Positions 37,725-52,121 of a DNA stretch of 64,000 bases are shown piece by piece; position 1 is the first letter of the stretch, and each line of letters starts with the position of its first letter. The position numbers were made by a program, and so were the translations under genes. Source of the stretch: Inhella crocodyli. Its GTDB lineage: Bacteria; Pseudomonadota; Gammaproteobacteria; Burkholderiales; Burkholderiaceae_C. The stretch spans positions 1,178,001-1,242,000 of the forward strand of contig NZ_SACM01000001.1 of assembly GCF_004004565.1 (NCBI RefSeq). The letters run 5' to 3'. The notes under the pieces are model-generated. The model made no database searches. It saw only the letters and a program-made list of their open reading frames with translations, and was not told the origin of the DNA.

Positions 37725-38664
37725 GGCGCGGCCCCTTCGCGCGCGGGCTCGAAGCCCTGAACGCGGTCCCGGCCGGCCGATTTGGCTTGGTACAGCGCGG
37801 CATCGGCCCCCGCCAGCAGGGCCTGCGGGGTGAGCACGGGCACCTGGGTGGTGCAGGCCACGCCGAGGCTGATGCTGAGGTGCGGCTGCACCTCGCTGGT
37901 GGGGTGCGGCATCCGCAAGGCGGCCACGGCGGCGCGGAGGCGCTCGGCCACGGCCAGCGCCCCGGGCAGGTCGGTGCCGGGCAGCACGCAGGCGAACTCT
38001 TCGCCGCCGAATCGGGTCACGAGGTCCATGGGCCGGAGCATGCCAGCCCGCAGCGCCGCGGCCACCTGCCGCAGGGCGTCGTCGCCCGCCAGGTGGCCGT
38101 AGTGGTCGTTGTAGCGCTTGAAGCGGTCGACGTCGATCATGACCAGGGACAGGGGCGTGCGATCGCGTGCCGCGTGGCGCAACTCGGCGGCCAGGCGCTC
38201 GTCGAAGGCCCGCCGGTTGTGCAGGCCGGTCAGGCCGTCCAAAAACGCCAAGTCGCGCAGCACGTCGCCCTGGCGCTTGAGGAGCAGGTGGGTCTGCACC
38301 CGCGCCCGCACGATGGCCGGCCGGATGGGCTTGCCGATGAAGTCCACCGCCCCCAGGGCCAGGCCGCGGGCTTCGGCGGCCTCGTCGTTGTGGGCGGTGA
38401 CGAACACCACGGGGATGTGGCGGGTGGCCGGATCGGCCTGCAGCCGGGTGCAGACCTCGAAGCCGTCGAGGTCGGGCAGGTCCAGGTCCAGCAGCACCAG
38501 GTCGGGCCGGCGTTCCTGCGCCAACTCCAGCGCCTGCCGGCCGCTGGTGGCCATGAAGACCTGGTGGTCGCTGGCGAAGGTGCGGTACAGCGCTTGGATG
38601 TTGGCGGGCTGCTCGTCCACCACCAGCAGGCGGGGCCGGTCCAAAGGGGGCAGGGGCATCGAAC

Positions 38665-38668
<4 letters not shown>
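37721..38668 (-). CDS. REC-GGDEF response regulator (diguanylate cyclase)
   Basis: 315 residues. The receiver domain (about 12-128) has phospho-acceptor Asp61 in LVLLDLDLPDLDG and Lys113 in IGKP. The GGDEF domain has an active GGEEF at 221-225 and the inhibitory RPMD at 212-215. It should make cyclic di-GMP when phosphorylated. The WspR/PleD-like layout and the ATGA overlap with the large hybrid kinase gene make that kinase the natural phosphodonor. It is also coupled downstream to EEP and clsB. Confidence 0.92.
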
Positions 38669-43017
<4,349 letters not shown>

Positions 43018-43073
43018 GGCCGGATCATGCTGAAGCGCCCTGCTCGCGGCCCTTCGGGTTTGCGCGGGTGCGC

Positions 43074-43532
43074 TCAGGCGGGGGCGACCCAACGCGGCAG
43101 GTGCGAGATGGCCTCGGCGTTGGACGGCGAGAAGCAGGCCTCGGCGGCGGCGGCCCAAGGCAGCCAGCGCGAGGCGGCGTGCTCGCGCGGCGACAGGCGC
43201 ACGGGCGTGCCCTCGGGCACCAAGAGACCGAAGACCCGCTCGCGGTTGTGGGTCACGCCCGGCGCGTAACGGTGGCGCCAGCGGGGGTAAATCTCGTAGA
43301 CGTTCTCCAAGCCCCAGTCGCACAACTGGCAGCCGGGCGCCCGGGCGTCGATGCCCGTTTCCTCGGCCACCTCGCGCAGCGCCGTGGCCTCCCAGGATTC
43401 GTCCTCGTGGTCCTTGGAGCCGGTGACCGATTGCCAAAAGCCCGGCGCATCGGCCCGCTCGATCAAGAGCACCTGGAGCGACGGGGTGTGGATGACAACG
43501 AGGACCGACTCGGGAACCTTGAACGCGGGCAT
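43074..43532 (-). CDS. nudB: dihydroneopterin triphosphate diphosphatase
   Basis: Removes pyrophosphate from 7,8-dihydroneopterin triphosphate in folate synthesis. It has 152 residues. The Nudix box GSKDHEDESWEATALREVAE continuing into ETGI fits the consensus GX5EX7REUXEEXGU. The downstream EIYPRWRHRYAPGVTHNRE is typical of NudB and separates it from other Nudix hydrolases. It lies between the CsgG-like lipoprotein gene (10 nt upstream) and the hybrid kinase gene. In related genomes it is commonly followed by the EEP and cls genes. Confidence 0.88.
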   Translation of the reverse strand: MPAFKVPESVLVVIHTPSLQVLLIERADAPGFWQSVTGSKDHEDESWEATALREVAEETGIDARAPGCQLCDWGLENVYEIYPRWRHRYAPGVTHNRERVFGLLVPEGTPVRLSPREHAASRWLPWAAAAEACFSPSNAEAISHLPRWVAPA

Positions 43533-43542
43533 GCCGGCAGTA

Positions 43543-44337
43543 TCAACCGCCCTTCTTCGGCACCGGCGGCGGGAGGTCTTTGGCCGCCAATTCGCGCACC
43601 TGAGCGACGAGTTGGTTGTGCGCGTCCAAGAAGGCCGCGGCGATCACCTTGCCTTCGTTGCTGTTGGCCCAACCGGCCCCGCCGCCGCTCAAGCGCCCCA
43701 CCACCAGGCCGCCCACACCCAGGTCGGTCACGCGCACCGAGCCCGTGGCCGCAGCCACCTGCTCGGTGGTTTCGTTGTCGGTCAGCAGCAGGGTGACCTG
43801 CGCTTCCTTCAGCTTGACCTGCTCGGCCGCGCCCACGAAGTTGCGCAGCACGGGGATCTGCGCCATCAGGCCACCCACTTGTCGCCCGGCGTCCATCTCG
43901 CTGAAGTTGAGCGCCGGCGTGAGCGAGTACTGCGCCTCGTAGCCCTTGCCCTTGTGCACCGTGCTGCCCGTTTGCCGCAGCACGCCAGCCTCTTTCAGCT
44001 CCTGCTCACGGATGGTGGCCTTGAGGCCCGCGCTGCGGTCGACGACGCGAAAGCAGCCGCTTTGCTGCGCCAGCAAGCGCACCAGTGGCAAGGGCGACGG
44101 GGGCAGGCCGTTGGCGCTGCCGTACTGGTAGCCGTTGGGGTTCTCCACCAGGGCCAGCGTGGCCACCGGCGCGTCGCAGGTCACCAAGGACTTGGCACCG
44201 TGCCGTGCCCCGGCCGGACCGGCCGAGCCGCTGACGGCCGAGCCGCCCTCCCCCAGCGCCTCGCCCTGCTTGCCGCAGCCCACCAACACACCCAAGGCCA
44301 TCACGGCCATGCCCAACTTCAACTTCGATGCACCCAC
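43543..44337 (-). CDS. CsgG/HfaB-like lipoprotein
   Basis: 264 residues. A signal peptide ends in the lipobox LGVLVGC, so the mature protein starts at a lipidated Cys. The middle, with LPLVRLLAQQSGCFRVVDRS and later YSLTPALNFSE, resembles CsgG-like assembly proteins, which form outer-membrane export pores for curli. No csgA, csgB, csgE or csgF gene is near. The start is GTG 44337 with GGAGG 7 nt upstream, just after the aspS terminator. Function is unproven; a structural lipoprotein is an alternative. Confidence 0.68.
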   Translation of the reverse strand: MGASKLKLGMAVMALGVLVGCGKQGEALGEGGSAVSGSAGPAGARHGAKSLVTCDAPVATLALVENPNGYQYGSANGLPPSPLPLVRLLAQQSGCFRVVDRSAGLKATIREQELKEAGVLRQTGSTVHKGKGYEAQYSLTPALNFSEMDAGRQVGGLMAQIPVLRNFVGAAEQVKLKEAQVTLLLTDNETTEQVAAATGSVRVTDLGVGGLVVGRLSGGGAGWANSNEGKVIAAAFLDAHNQLVAQVRELAAKDLPPPVPKKGG

Positions 44338-44368
44338 GCCCGATCCTCCGCTACGTTTGCTCACACGC

Positions 44369-44398
44369 CAAAAAAAAAGGGCAGCCGAAGCTGCCCTT
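44369..44398 (-). terminator. intrinsic terminator after aspS
   Basis: On the minus strand AAGGGCAGC pairs with GCTGCCCTT (44390-44398 with 44377-44385) across a TTCG tetraloop and is followed by nine or more T. A textbook terminator. Confidence 0.9.
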
Positions 44399-44419
44399 GG
44401 GGGTTGCTGGCCAACGGCA

Positions 44420-46213
44420 TCAGGCCGTGGCGGCCGCCGCGTTGCGCAGGCGGATGTGCAGCTCGCGCAGCTGCTTTTCGTCCACCATGCTGGGGGCGCC
44501 GGTCAACAGGCACTGCGCGCGTTGCGTCTTGGGGAAGGCGATCACGTCGCGGATCGACTCGGCCTTGGTCATCAGCGTGACCAAGCGGTCCAGGCCGAAG
44601 GCCAACCCGCCGTGCGGGGGCGCGCCGTACTGCAGCGCGTCCAGCAAGAAGCCGAACTTCAGGCGCTGGTCGTCTTCGCTGATGTTCAGGGCCTCGAAGA
44701 CCTTGGCCTGCACGTCGGCGCGGTGGATCCGCACCGAGCCGCCGCCCAGTTCCCAGCCGTTGAGCACCATGTCGTAGGCCTTGGCGATGCACTGGCCCGG
44801 GTCGGTGGCCATGAGGTCCTCGTGCCCGTCCTTGGGCGCGGTGAAGGGGTGGTGCACGGCCGCCCAGCGGTTGTTCTCGTCGTCGTGCTCGAACATCGGG
44901 AAGTCCACGACCCACAACGGCGCCCAGCGGTCTTCGAACAGGCCCTTGGCCTTGGCAAAGTCGCTGTGACCCACCTTCAGGCGCAGGGCACCGATGGCGT
45001 CGTTGACGATCTTGGCCTTGTCGGCGCCGAAGAACAGGATGTCGCCGTCTTGGGCGCCGGTGCGCTTCAGCACCTCGGCGATGGCGGCGTCGTGCAGGTT
45101 CTTCACGATGGGCGACTGCAGGCCGTCACGGCCCTTGGCCACCTCGTTGACCTTGACCCAGGCCAGGCCCTTGGCGCCGTAGATCTTCACGAACTCGGTG
45201 TAGGCGTCGATGTCGCCGCGGCTCAGCTCGGCGCCACCGGGCACGCGCAGGGCCACCACGCGGCCGCCCGGGGTGGTGGCCGGGCCGCTGAAGACCTTGA
45301 AGTCCACGTCCTTCATGCAATCGGTCAGCTCGGTGAACTCGAGCTTCACGCGCAGGTCGGGCTTGTCCGAGCCGAAGCGGTGCATGGCCTCGGCGTACTG
45401 CATCACCGGGTAGTCGCCCAGCTCCACGTTCATGGCCTTGCGGAAGACGTGGCGGATCATCCCTTCGAACATCGCGCGGATCTCCTCTTCTGTCAGGAAC
45501 GAGGTCTCGATGTCGATCTGGGTGAATTCCGGCTGGCGGTCGGCGCGCAGGTCTTCGTCGCGGAAGCACTTGGTGATTTGGTAGTAGCGGTCGAAACCGG
45601 CCACCATCAAGAGCTGCTTGAAGAGCTGGGGCGACTGCGGCAGCGCGAAGAACTGGCCGTCGTGCACGCGGCTGGGCACAAGGTAGTCGCGCGCGCCCTC
45701 GGGCGTGCTCTTGGTCAGCATCGGGGTCTCGATGTCGACAAAGCCCAGCTCGTCCAGGTACTTGCGGCACTCCATGGCCACGCGGTAGCGCAGCATCAGG
45801 TTCTTCTGCATCTGCGGGCGGCGCAGGTCCAGCACGCGGTGCGTCAAGCGCGTGGTTTCGCTCAGGTTCTCATCGTCGAGCTGGAAGGGGGGCGTGACGC
45901 TGGGGTTCAGCACCGTCAGCTCGTGGCACAGCACCTCGATCTTGCCGCTGACCAGGTTGCCGTTTTCGGTGCCGGCCGGGCGGGCGCGCACCTTGCCTTT
46001 GACCTGCAGGCAGAACTCGTTGCGCACGCCCTCGGCCGTCTTGAACATCTCGGCGCGATCGGGGTCGCAGACGATCTGCACCAGGCCCTGGCGATCGCGC
46101 AGGTCGATGAAGATCACCCCGCCGTGGTCGCGCCGGCGATGGGCCCAGCCCATCAAAGTCACGTCTTGGCCCAACAGGGCCTCGCTCACATCGCCACAGT
46201 AACTCGTACGCAT
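44420..46213 (-). CDS. aspS: aspartyl-tRNA synthetase
   Basis: Charges tRNA-Asp with aspartate. It has 597 residues: an N-terminal anticodon-binding OB domain, the class II catalytic core with motif 2 [18 protein letters not shown], the bacterial GAD insertion (about 290-420), and motif 3 [16 protein letters not shown] 46213 (MRTSYCGDV) is chosen with GGAG upstream; the in-frame ATG at 46237 would add eight uncharacteristic residues. fmdB-DUF502-aspS is a conserved order in Burkholderiales. Confidence 0.97.
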   Translation of the reverse strand: MRTSYCGDVSEALLGQDVTLMGWAHRRRDHGGVIFIDLRDRQGLVQIVCDPDRAEMFKTAEGVRNEFCLQVKGKVRARPAGTENGNLVSGKIEVLCHELTVLNPSVTPPFQLDDENLSETTRLTHRVLDLRRPQMQKNLMLRYRVAMECRKYLDELGFVDIETPMLTKSTPEGARDYLVPSRVHDGQFFALPQSPQLFKQLLMVAGFDRYYQITKCFRDEDLRADRQPEFTQIDIETSFLTEEEIRAMFEGMIRHVFRKAMNVELGDYPVMQYAEAMHRFGSDKPDLRVKLEFTELTDCMKDVDFKVFSGPATTPGGRVVALRVPGGAELSRGDIDAYTEFVKIYGAKGLAWVKVNEVAKGRDGLQSPIVKNLHDAAIAEVLKRTGAQDGDILFFGADKAKIVNDAIGALRLKVGHSDFAKAKGLFEDRWAPLWVVDFPMFEHDDENNRWAAVHHPFTAPKDGHEDLMATDPGQCIAKAYDMVLNGWELGGGSVRIHRADVQAKVFEALNISEDDQRLKFGFLLDALQYGAPPHGGLAFGLDRLVTLMTKAESIRDVIAFPKTQRAQCLLTGAPSMVDEKQLRELHIRLRNAAAATA

Positions 46214-46306
46214 TGCATTGCTCCAAACCGGCCGCATTCGCCGGCCTTGTCATTCAAAAAGAGGGGGGAGTGGCGCTGACCCTGGCTGAACCCGACGCCG
46301 GCGGGC

Positions 46307-46978
46307 TCAGCCGATCGGATTGGGGTCGCTCGGCGCTGCCGCTGCCGCCGGGGTGCTGGGCGCGACGACGCCCATGGAAATGATGTGCTTGAGCGCGGCG
46401 TCCACGCTCATCGCCAAGGGGCGGAGCTGGTGCTTGGGCACCATCAGAAAGAAGCCCGAGGTCGGGTTCGGGGTGGTGGGCACATAAATCGACACGTGCT
46501 CGCGGCCGTCACCCAGCAGGGGGGCGACTTCGGGGGCCGGCGTGCCGGTCACGAAGGCGATGGTCCAGCTGCCAGCGCGCGGGTACTCGACCAGCACGGC
46601 CTCGCGAAAGGCGTTGCCCTTGCTCGAGAACAGGGTGTCGGAGACCTGCTTGACCGAGCTGTAGATGCTTTTGACGATGGGCACCTGGTGCAGCACCCGG
46701 TCCCACTGCTTGAGCCACCACTGCCCCACGATGTTGGCGGCAAATACTCCCGTGCCCAAGAGCAGCAGCACCAGGGTGAGCACCCCCAGGCCGCGCACGT
46801 TCTTGAGCTCGCGCAGCGCGTCGCCCATGGCCTGGGGCAGCACCGAGGCGGCGGCGCCCACGACCCCGCCAAAGATGCCGTCCATCAGGCCGAGCACCCA
46901 CAGCAGCACCCAGACCGTGATGGCCAAGGGGAGCCACACCAAGAGGCCGGCGAGGAGGTACTTGCGGAACAGGGCCAT
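46307..46978 (-). CDS. DUF502 membrane protein
   Basis: 223 residues with two membrane helices (about 6-28 and 64-86) and a conserved DUF502 body containing VPIVKSIYSSVKQVSDTLFS and VYVPTTPNPTSGFFLMVPK. Its molecular role is unknown; relatives are linked to envelope or trafficking functions. It sits between fmdB and aspS, as is common in betaproteobacteria. The Ala/Pro-rich C-terminal tail is probably disordered. Confidence 0.88.
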   Translation of the reverse strand: MALFRKYLLAGLLVWLPLAITVWVLLWVLGLMDGIFGGVVGAAASVLPQAMGDALRELKNVRGLGVLTLVLLLLGTGVFAANIVGQWWLKQWDRVLHQVPIVKSIYSSVKQVSDTLFSSKGNAFREAVLVEYPRAGSWTIAFVTGTPAPEVAPLLGDGREHVSIYVPTTPNPTSGFFLMVPKHQLRPLAMSVDAALKHIISMGVVAPSTPAAAAAPSDPNPIG

Positions 46979-47004
46979 CAGGGTCCGATCGGGGGAGCGC
47001 GTGC

Positions 47005-47295
47005 TCAGTGGCAGCCGGAGCCGGCGCAGCTGGTGCCGCAGCCGCCCGCGGCGGGTGCGGGGGCCGGCGTGGCGTCGGCCGACGCCGGGGCGGGCGCGCT
47101 CGACGAAGCGCCGCCGCCTTTGAAGTCGGTCGCGTACCAGCCCGAGCCCTTGAGCTGGAAGCCGGCGGCGGTGAGTTGCTTGCTGAAGGCCTCGGCGCCG
47201 CACGCCGGGCAGGCGGTCAGCGGCGCGTCGGACAGCTTTTGCAGCACGTCCTTGGCGTGGCCACAGGCGCTGCAGCGGTAGGCGTAAATGGGCAT
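47005..47295 (-). CDS. FmdB-family zinc ribbon protein
   Basis: 96 residues. The N-terminal MPIYAYRCSACGHAKDVLQK and the following CPACGAE supply two CxxC pairs that should bind one zinc. YRCSACGH is the FmdB signature. The C-terminus is a low-complexity Ala/Pro/Ser stretch ending in a second Cys cluster, GGCGTSCAGSGC. The family is thought to be regulatory, but its function is not settled. It is the first gene before DUF502 and aspS. Confidence 0.85.
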   Translation of the reverse strand: MPIYAYRCSACGHAKDVLQKLSDAPLTACPACGAEAFSKQLTAAGFQLKGSGWYATDFKGGGASSSAPAPASADATPAPAPAAGGCGTSCAGSGCH

Positions 47296-47382
47296 GGTCG
47301 TTCCGAACGAAAAGCGGGCGATTCTACGAAGTCGGCCCGGCGCCCCCCGCTGGAGCGCCGGCCGGCGCCCCGCAGATGCGGT

Positions 47383-48846
47383 TCAGGGGTGCGGTTTCAA
47401 GTGGTGGCTGACGTGGTCGTGGCGGTTGGCCAGGACCTGCGGCGCCAAGGACCCGACCAGCATGCCGGCGAAGGCGGCGATCAGGCCGGCCAGCTGCCCC
47501 GGGAAGGCTTCGCCCCAGGTCGTGACCTGGGGGAAGAACAGCACCCAGGTGGCGATGCCGGCAAAAATCGAGAAGATCGCCCCCTGGGTCGTGGCGCGCT
47601 GCCAGTACAGGCCCATCACCAGGGGCACGAAGGCCCCAACCAAGGTGACCTGGTAGGCGCCGCTGACCAATTCGTAGATCGGCGTGCCCTGCATGGCGAT
47701 GGCGTAAACCAGCACGGCAAAGGCGAACACGACCAACGCCACGCGCATCGCCAGCAGCTGTTGCTTGTCCGTCATGCCCGGACGGATCTGCTTGAGGATG
47801 TTCTCCACGAAGCTGGTCGTCGGGGCCAGCAAGGTGGCCGACGAGGTGCTCTTGATGGCCGAGAGCAGCGCCCCGAAGAACAAGATCTGCATCAGCAGCG
47901 GCATGTGGCCCATGATGAAGCTGGGCAGCACGCGCTGGTAGTCGTTCTGGGCCAGGTCCATGGCCTTGTCGCCCATCACCACCACGGCGGCCAGCACGAT
48001 GAACATGGGCACGAAGGCGAACAGGATGTAGCTGATGCCACCGATCACCGCACCGCGCTGCGCGGTCTTGGCGTCTTGGGCCGACATCACCCGCTGGAAG
48101 ACGTCCTGCTGCGGGATGGAACCCAGCATCATGGTCAAAGCCGCAGCGATGAAGAAGGCCAGATCGGTGAAGGTCATGGCGGGCAGGAACTTGCCCAGGT
48201 CCTTCTGCACGGCCAGGTCCAGCACCACGCCCGCACCACCGGCCAGGTCGGCGGCGAACACGGCGATGGCCGACAGGCCCAGCACCAGCACGATCATCTG
48301 GATGAAGTCGGTCCAGGCCACGGCCAAAAAGCCGCCGATGACGACATAGATGAGCACGGCCAGGGTGCCGATGACCATGCCGGTGGCGGGGCTCATGGCG
48401 CCGTTGGTCAGCACGCTGAACACCAGGCCCAGGGCCGTGATCTGCGCGGCCACCCAGCCCAGATAACTCAGGATGATGGCCAGCGAGCAGAAGATTTCGA
48501 CGCCCTTGCCGAAGCGCTGACGGTAGAAGTCGCCGATCGTCAGCAGGTTCTTTTGGTAAAGCTTGGCGGCAAAGAACAGGCCCACCAGCACCAGGCACAT
48601 GCCGGCGCCGAAGGGGTCCTCGACCACCGCGCCGAGCCCGCCTTGGACGAACTTGGCCGGGATGCCCATGACCGTCTCGGCACCAAACCAGGTGGCAAAG
48701 GTGGTCGTGACGACCATGATCAAGGGCAGGCTGCGGCCGGCGATGGCGAAGTCGGCCGTGTTCTTGACCCGCGTGCCCGCCCAAACGCCAATGGCCAGGG
48801 TGCCCAGCAGGTAGAGCACGACGAAGACGATCAAGGTGGTGTTCAT
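47383..48846 (-). CDS. sodium:solute symporter (SSS family)
   Basis: 487 residues with about 13 hydrophobic helices. DFAIAGRSLPLIMVVTTTFA, TWFGAETVMGIPAKF and GDFYRQRFGKGVEIF are typical of SSS carriers such as PutP and PanF. ALLSAIKSTSSATLLAPTT in a later helix holds the Ser/Thr pair expected at the second sodium site. The substrate is not evident. It lies between ubiB and fmdB on the same strand, a place where relatives usually have no transporter gene, so it may be an insertion. Confidence 0.88.
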   Translation of the reverse strand: MNTTLIVFVVLYLLGTLAIGVWAGTRVKNTADFAIAGRSLPLIMVVTTTFATWFGAETVMGIPAKFVQGGLGAVVEDPFGAGMCLVLVGLFFAAKLYQKNLLTIGDFYRQRFGKGVEIFCSLAIILSYLGWVAAQITALGLVFSVLTNGAMSPATGMVIGTLAVLIYVVIGGFLAVAWTDFIQMIVLVLGLSAIAVFAADLAGGAGVVLDLAVQKDLGKFLPAMTFTDLAFFIAAALTMMLGSIPQQDVFQRVMSAQDAKTAQRGAVIGGISYILFAFVPMFIVLAAVVVMGDKAMDLAQNDYQRVLPSFIMGHMPLLMQILFFGALLSAIKSTSSATLLAPTTSFVENILKQIRPGMTDKQQLLAMRVALVVFAFAVLVYAIAMQGTPIYELVSGAYQVTLVGAFVPLVMGLYWQRATTQGAIFSIFAGIATWVLFFPQVTTWGEAFPGQLAGLIAAFAGMLVGSLAPQVLANRHDHVSHHLKPHP

Positions 48847-48931
48847 GGGCCAGGCGGGGGTAGAAGGGGGCCGCTGCGGCGCAGCGGAATTTCGGCGCGC
48901 GGGATTATGGCGGCGGTGGCTCGCGCGCCGG

Positions 48932-50500
48932 CTAGAGCGCAACCCCCAAGACGCGCACGGCCACCAGGGCGATGACCCCGCCGGCGGCAAAGCCAGCGAT
49001 CGCCCACAAGCCGGCCGTCAGCAGGCGGTTGGTGCGGCGCAACTCGGCCAGCAAGGGCGCCAGGTGCGCGTGCTCGGGCCGACCTTGGGCCTGGGCCTTG
49101 AGCGCGTCGTGCAAGAGGCGGGGCAACTCGGGCAGAAAGGGGGCGAAACGGGGCGCCTCCTTCTTCAAGGCCTTCAGGAAGGCGCGCCCCCCCACCTGCT
49201 CGTCCATCCAACGCTCCAGGAAGGGCTTGGCGGTGCTCCACAGGTCCAGGTCGGGGTCGAGTTGCCGCCCCAGGCCCTCCACGTTCAGCAAGGTCTTCTG
49301 CAAAAGCACCAGCTGCGGCTGGATCTCGACGTTGAAGCGGCGCGAGGTCTGGAACAGGCGCATCAGGACCTGGCCGAGCGAGATGTCCTTCAAGGGCCGG
49401 TCGAAATGCGGCTCGCACACCGCGCGGATGGCGCCCTCCAGGGCGTCGATGCGGGTCTCGCGCGGCACCCAACCGCTTTCGACGTGCAACTCGGCCACGC
49501 GCTTGTAGTCGCGGCGGAAGAAGGCGATGAAGTTCTGCGCCAGGTACTCCTTGTCCACCTCGGACAGGGTGCCGATGATCCCGAAGTCCAGCGCGATGTA
49601 GCGCTGGAAGGTCTCGGGCGCCAGGCTGACCTGGATGTTCCCGGGGTGCATGTCGGCGTGGAAGAAGCCGTCGCGAAACACCTGGGTGAAGAAGATGGTG
49701 ACGCCATCGCGCGCCAGCTTCTTGATGTCGACCCCGGCGGCGCGCAGGGTGTCGAGCTGGCTGATGGGCGTGCCGTGCATGCGCTGCATCACCATCACCT
49801 GCGGCGTGCACAGCTCCCAGACCATCTCGGGCACCAGCACCAAGTCCAGCCCCGCCATGTTGCGGCGCAGCTGCGCGGCATTGGCGGCCTCGCGGACGAG
49901 GTCCAGCTCGTCGTGCAGGTACATGTCGAACTCGGCCACCACCTCGCGCGGCTTGAGCCGGCGTCCGTCGGCGCTGAGGCGTTCCACCCAACCGGCCAGC
50001 CAACGCAGCAGGGCCAGGTCGTCGTCGATGACGGCCAGCATGCCCGGCCGCAGCACCTTGACGGCGACCTCCCGCCCGTCGGGCAACTGGGCAAAGTGGA
50101 CCTGCGCGATCGATGCACTGGCCACCGGCTCGGGGTCAAAGCGGGAGAAGACCTGCTCGATCGAACGGCCAAAGGCCTGTTCCACCAGGCGCCGGCTCTC
50201 CGCCGCCGGGAAGGGCGGCACCCGGTCCTGCAGCTTGGCCAGTTCCTCGGCGATGTCCGGCGGCACGAGGTCGCGTCGCGTGCTCAGCACCTGGCCGAAC
50301 TTGACGAAGATCGGGCCCAGGCGCTCCAGCGCCAGGCGCAAGCGCACGCCGCGCGGCTGCTCCCAACTGCGCCCCAGGCCGATGAGCCGACGCAGCCAGC
50401 GGGCCCGGCGGTGGCGCTGCAAGCCCGACAGGGCCAGGTCGTCCAGGCCGTAGCGCAGGACGGTCCAGCCGATGACCCAGGCGCGAAGGAAGTTGCGCAC
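48932..50500 (-). CDS. ubiB: UbiB-family atypical kinase for ubiquinone synthesis
   Basis: 522 residues. The ADCK/ABC1 KxGQ motif reads [16 protein letters not shown]. The ATP-site Lys is in [11 protein letters not shown], the catalytic loop is [10 protein letters not shown], and the metal motif is ALDFGIIG. Near the C-terminus (about 495-518) is a membrane segment, as in UbiB, which assists the Ubi complex with lipid intermediates. The start is GTG 50500, 2 nt after the ubiJ stop; no ATG is available at that position. It is an operon partner of ubiJ. Confidence 0.92.
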   Translation of the reverse strand: MRNFLRAWVIGWTVLRYGLDDLALSGLQRHRRARWLRRLIGLGRSWEQPRGVRLRLALERLGPIFVKFGQVLSTRRDLVPPDIAEELAKLQDRVPPFPAAESRRLVEQAFGRSIEQVFSRFDPEPVASASIAQVHFAQLPDGREVAVKVLRPGMLAVIDDDLALLRWLAGWVERLSADGRRLKPREVVAEFDMYLHDELDLVREAANAAQLRRNMAGLDLVLVPEMVWELCTPQVMVMQRMHGTPISQLDTLRAAGVDIKKLARDGVTIFFTQVFRDGFFHADMHPGNIQVSLAPETFQRYIALDFGIIGTLSEVDKEYLAQNFIAFFRRDYKRVAELHVESGWVPRETRIDALEGAIRAVCEPHFDRPLKDISLGQVLMRLFQTSRRFNVEIQPQLVLLQKTLLNVEGLGRQLDPDLDLWSTAKPFLERWMDEQVGGRAFLKALKKEAPRFAPFLPELPRLLHDALKAQAQGRPEHAHLAPLLAELRRTNRLLTAGLWAIAGFAAGGVIALVAVRVLGVAL

Positions 50501-50502
50501 GG

Positions 50503-50997
50503 TCAGCGTGCGCCGCGTTGCAGGAGCGCCGCCAGGCCGTCCTTCAGGCCCTGCCCCACCTGGGCCACGAACTGGGCCGGTGCCGGCCCCACGGCCCGGG
50601 CCAATTCGTCGGCCGGGTCGAAGCGCAGGTTCTCGAACAGCCAGTTCACCGCGCCGGCCAGGGCCGCGTCGCCGCTGACATTGACCCCTTGGCGCTGGCC
50701 CTTCAGCGCGGCCATGGCGCTGGCCACCGGGTTGCTGGCGTCCAGCGTGACGCGCAATTGCGCATCGGCCACGGGCTCGGCCACGCGCTCCAGCAGGCCC
50801 GCGGGCGTGATGCGCAGGGCCAGATCCGGCAGCGCCGGCGCCCAAGCCGGGGCCCCTTGCACCGAAACGACCATCGTCGACTGCTGGAAGGGCAAGAGGC
50901 GGGCCATGGCGGCCGGCTCGCGACCGATGACGTGGTTGAGGAGGAGCACCAAGCGCTCTTGCAGCGCGGGAGCCAGGACGTTGGGCCAATCGATCAT
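50503..50997 (-). CDS. ubiJ: UbiJ, SCP2-type lipid-binding accessory factor
   Basis: 164 residues with an SCP2-like body ([20 protein letters not shown], then [20 protein letters not shown]) and a C-terminal helix. UbiJ binds ubiquinone biosynthetic intermediates within the soluble Ubi complex. Position directly before ubiB supports the name. ubiE, normally close upstream, is about 9 kb away on the same strand, beyond the nucleotide-sugar block. Confidence 0.87.
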   Translation of the reverse strand: MIDWPNVLAPALQERLVLLLNHVIGREPAAMARLLPFQQSTMVVSVQGAPAWAPALPDLALRITPAGLLERVAEPVADAQLRVTLDASNPVASAMAALKGQRQGVNVSGDAALAGAVNWLFENLRFDPADELARAVGPAPAQFVAQVGQGLKDGLAALLQRGAR

Positions 50998-51083
50998 GCG
51001 ACCGATTCTAGGGACGCCCCCCCGGGCCCCGGGGTCGGCAGGGCCTTGCCGGGCAGCGCTGAACTACGATCCCGCCGCTCACC

Positions 51084-52121
51084 ATGACCGCACGCATCCT
51101 GCTCACCGGCGCGACCGGGTACATCGCCACGCACACCTGGTTGGCCCTGCACGAGGCCGGCTTCGAGGTGCTGGGCGTCGACAACTTTGCCAACAGCTCG
51201 CCGCGGGTGTTGGACCGCCTGGCCACCCTGCTCGGTCACCGCCCCCGCTTCGAGGAACTCGACGTCACCGACACCGCCGCGCTGAGTGCCCTGCTGACGC
51301 GCGAACCCGTTCAGGCGGCGGTGCATTTCGCGGCGCACAAGGCCGTGGGCGAGTCCACGCAGCAGCCGTTGGCCTACTACCGCAACAACTTGAGCGGCCT
51401 GATCAGCGTCTGCGAATCGCTGCGCGCCACCGGCTGCCATCGCCTGGTGTTCAGCTCCAGTGCCACGGTGTACGGCGACCCGGCCACCCTGCCGATCCGC
51501 GAAGACGCCCCGATCAGCAGCACCAACCCCTACGGCGCCACCAAGCTCATCGGCGAGCAAATCCTGCGCGACCTGGGCACCGCCGACCCGCACTGGCAAA
51601 CCGGCTGCCTGCGCTACTTCAACCCGGTGGGCGCGCACGCCAGCGGGCTCATCGGCGAGGACCCGCGCGGCACGCCGAACAACCTGATGCCCTACGTGGC
51701 CCAGGTGGCGGTCGGCCGTCGGGCGCGCTTGCAGGTCTTCGGCAACGACTACCCGACGCACGACGGCACGGGCGTGCGCGACTACATCCACGTCGTCGAC
51801 CTCGCCGAGGGCCACGTGGCGGCGCTGCGCCGCCTGCTGGACACACCGGGCTCGTTCACCGTGAACCTGGGCACCGGCCAGGGCTACAGCGTGCTGGACC
51901 TGGTGCGGGCCTACGAGGCCGCCAGCGGCCAGCCCGTGCCCTACGAGCTGGCGCCCCGCCGACCCGGCGACGTGGCGGCCTGTTACGCCGACCCGACCCT
52001 GGCCGCCGAGCTGTTGGGCTGGCGCGCCCGGTACGGCCTGGACCGCATGTGCGAAGACTCCTGGCGCTGGCAACGCCTCAACCCCCAAGGCTTCGACAGC
52101 CCCCTGCCGAGCACCGCATGA
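51084..52121 (+). CDS. galE: UDP-glucose 4-epimerase
   Basis: Interconverts UDP-glucose and UDP-galactose. It has 345 residues. The NAD loop reads GATGYIATHT, a slightly unusual form of GGxGYIGSHT. The catalytic FSSSATVYGD and the YGATK of the Tyr-x3-Lys pair are present, followed by RYFNPVGAHASG, typical of GalE. It begins the sugar-nucleotide operon, diverging from ubiJ with 86 nt between, and overlaps manC (ATGA). No good Shine-Dalgarno sequence precedes ATG 51084. Confidence 0.92.
   Translation: MTARILLTGATGYIATHTWLALHEAGFEVLGVDNFANSSPRVLDRLATLLGHRPRFEELDVTDTAALSALLTREPVQAAVHFAAHKAVGESTQQPLAYYRNNLSGLISVCESLRATGCHRLVFSSSATVYGDPATLPIREDAPISSTNPYGATKLIGEQILRDLGTADPHWQTGCLRYFNPVGAHASGLIGEDPRGTPNNLMPYVAQVAVGRRARLQVFGNDYPTHDGTGVRDYIHVVDLAEGHVAALRRLLDTPGSFTVNLGTGQGYSVLDLVRAYEAASGQPVPYELAPRRPGDVAACYADPTLAAELLGWRARYGLDRMCEDSWRWQRLNPQGFDSPLPSTA

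Noticed and set aside
48836-52117. Long upstream extension of the manC frame
   Set aside because: It runs antisense through ubiB and ubiJ and out of frame through galE. The true manC start is ATG 52118, coupled to galE.
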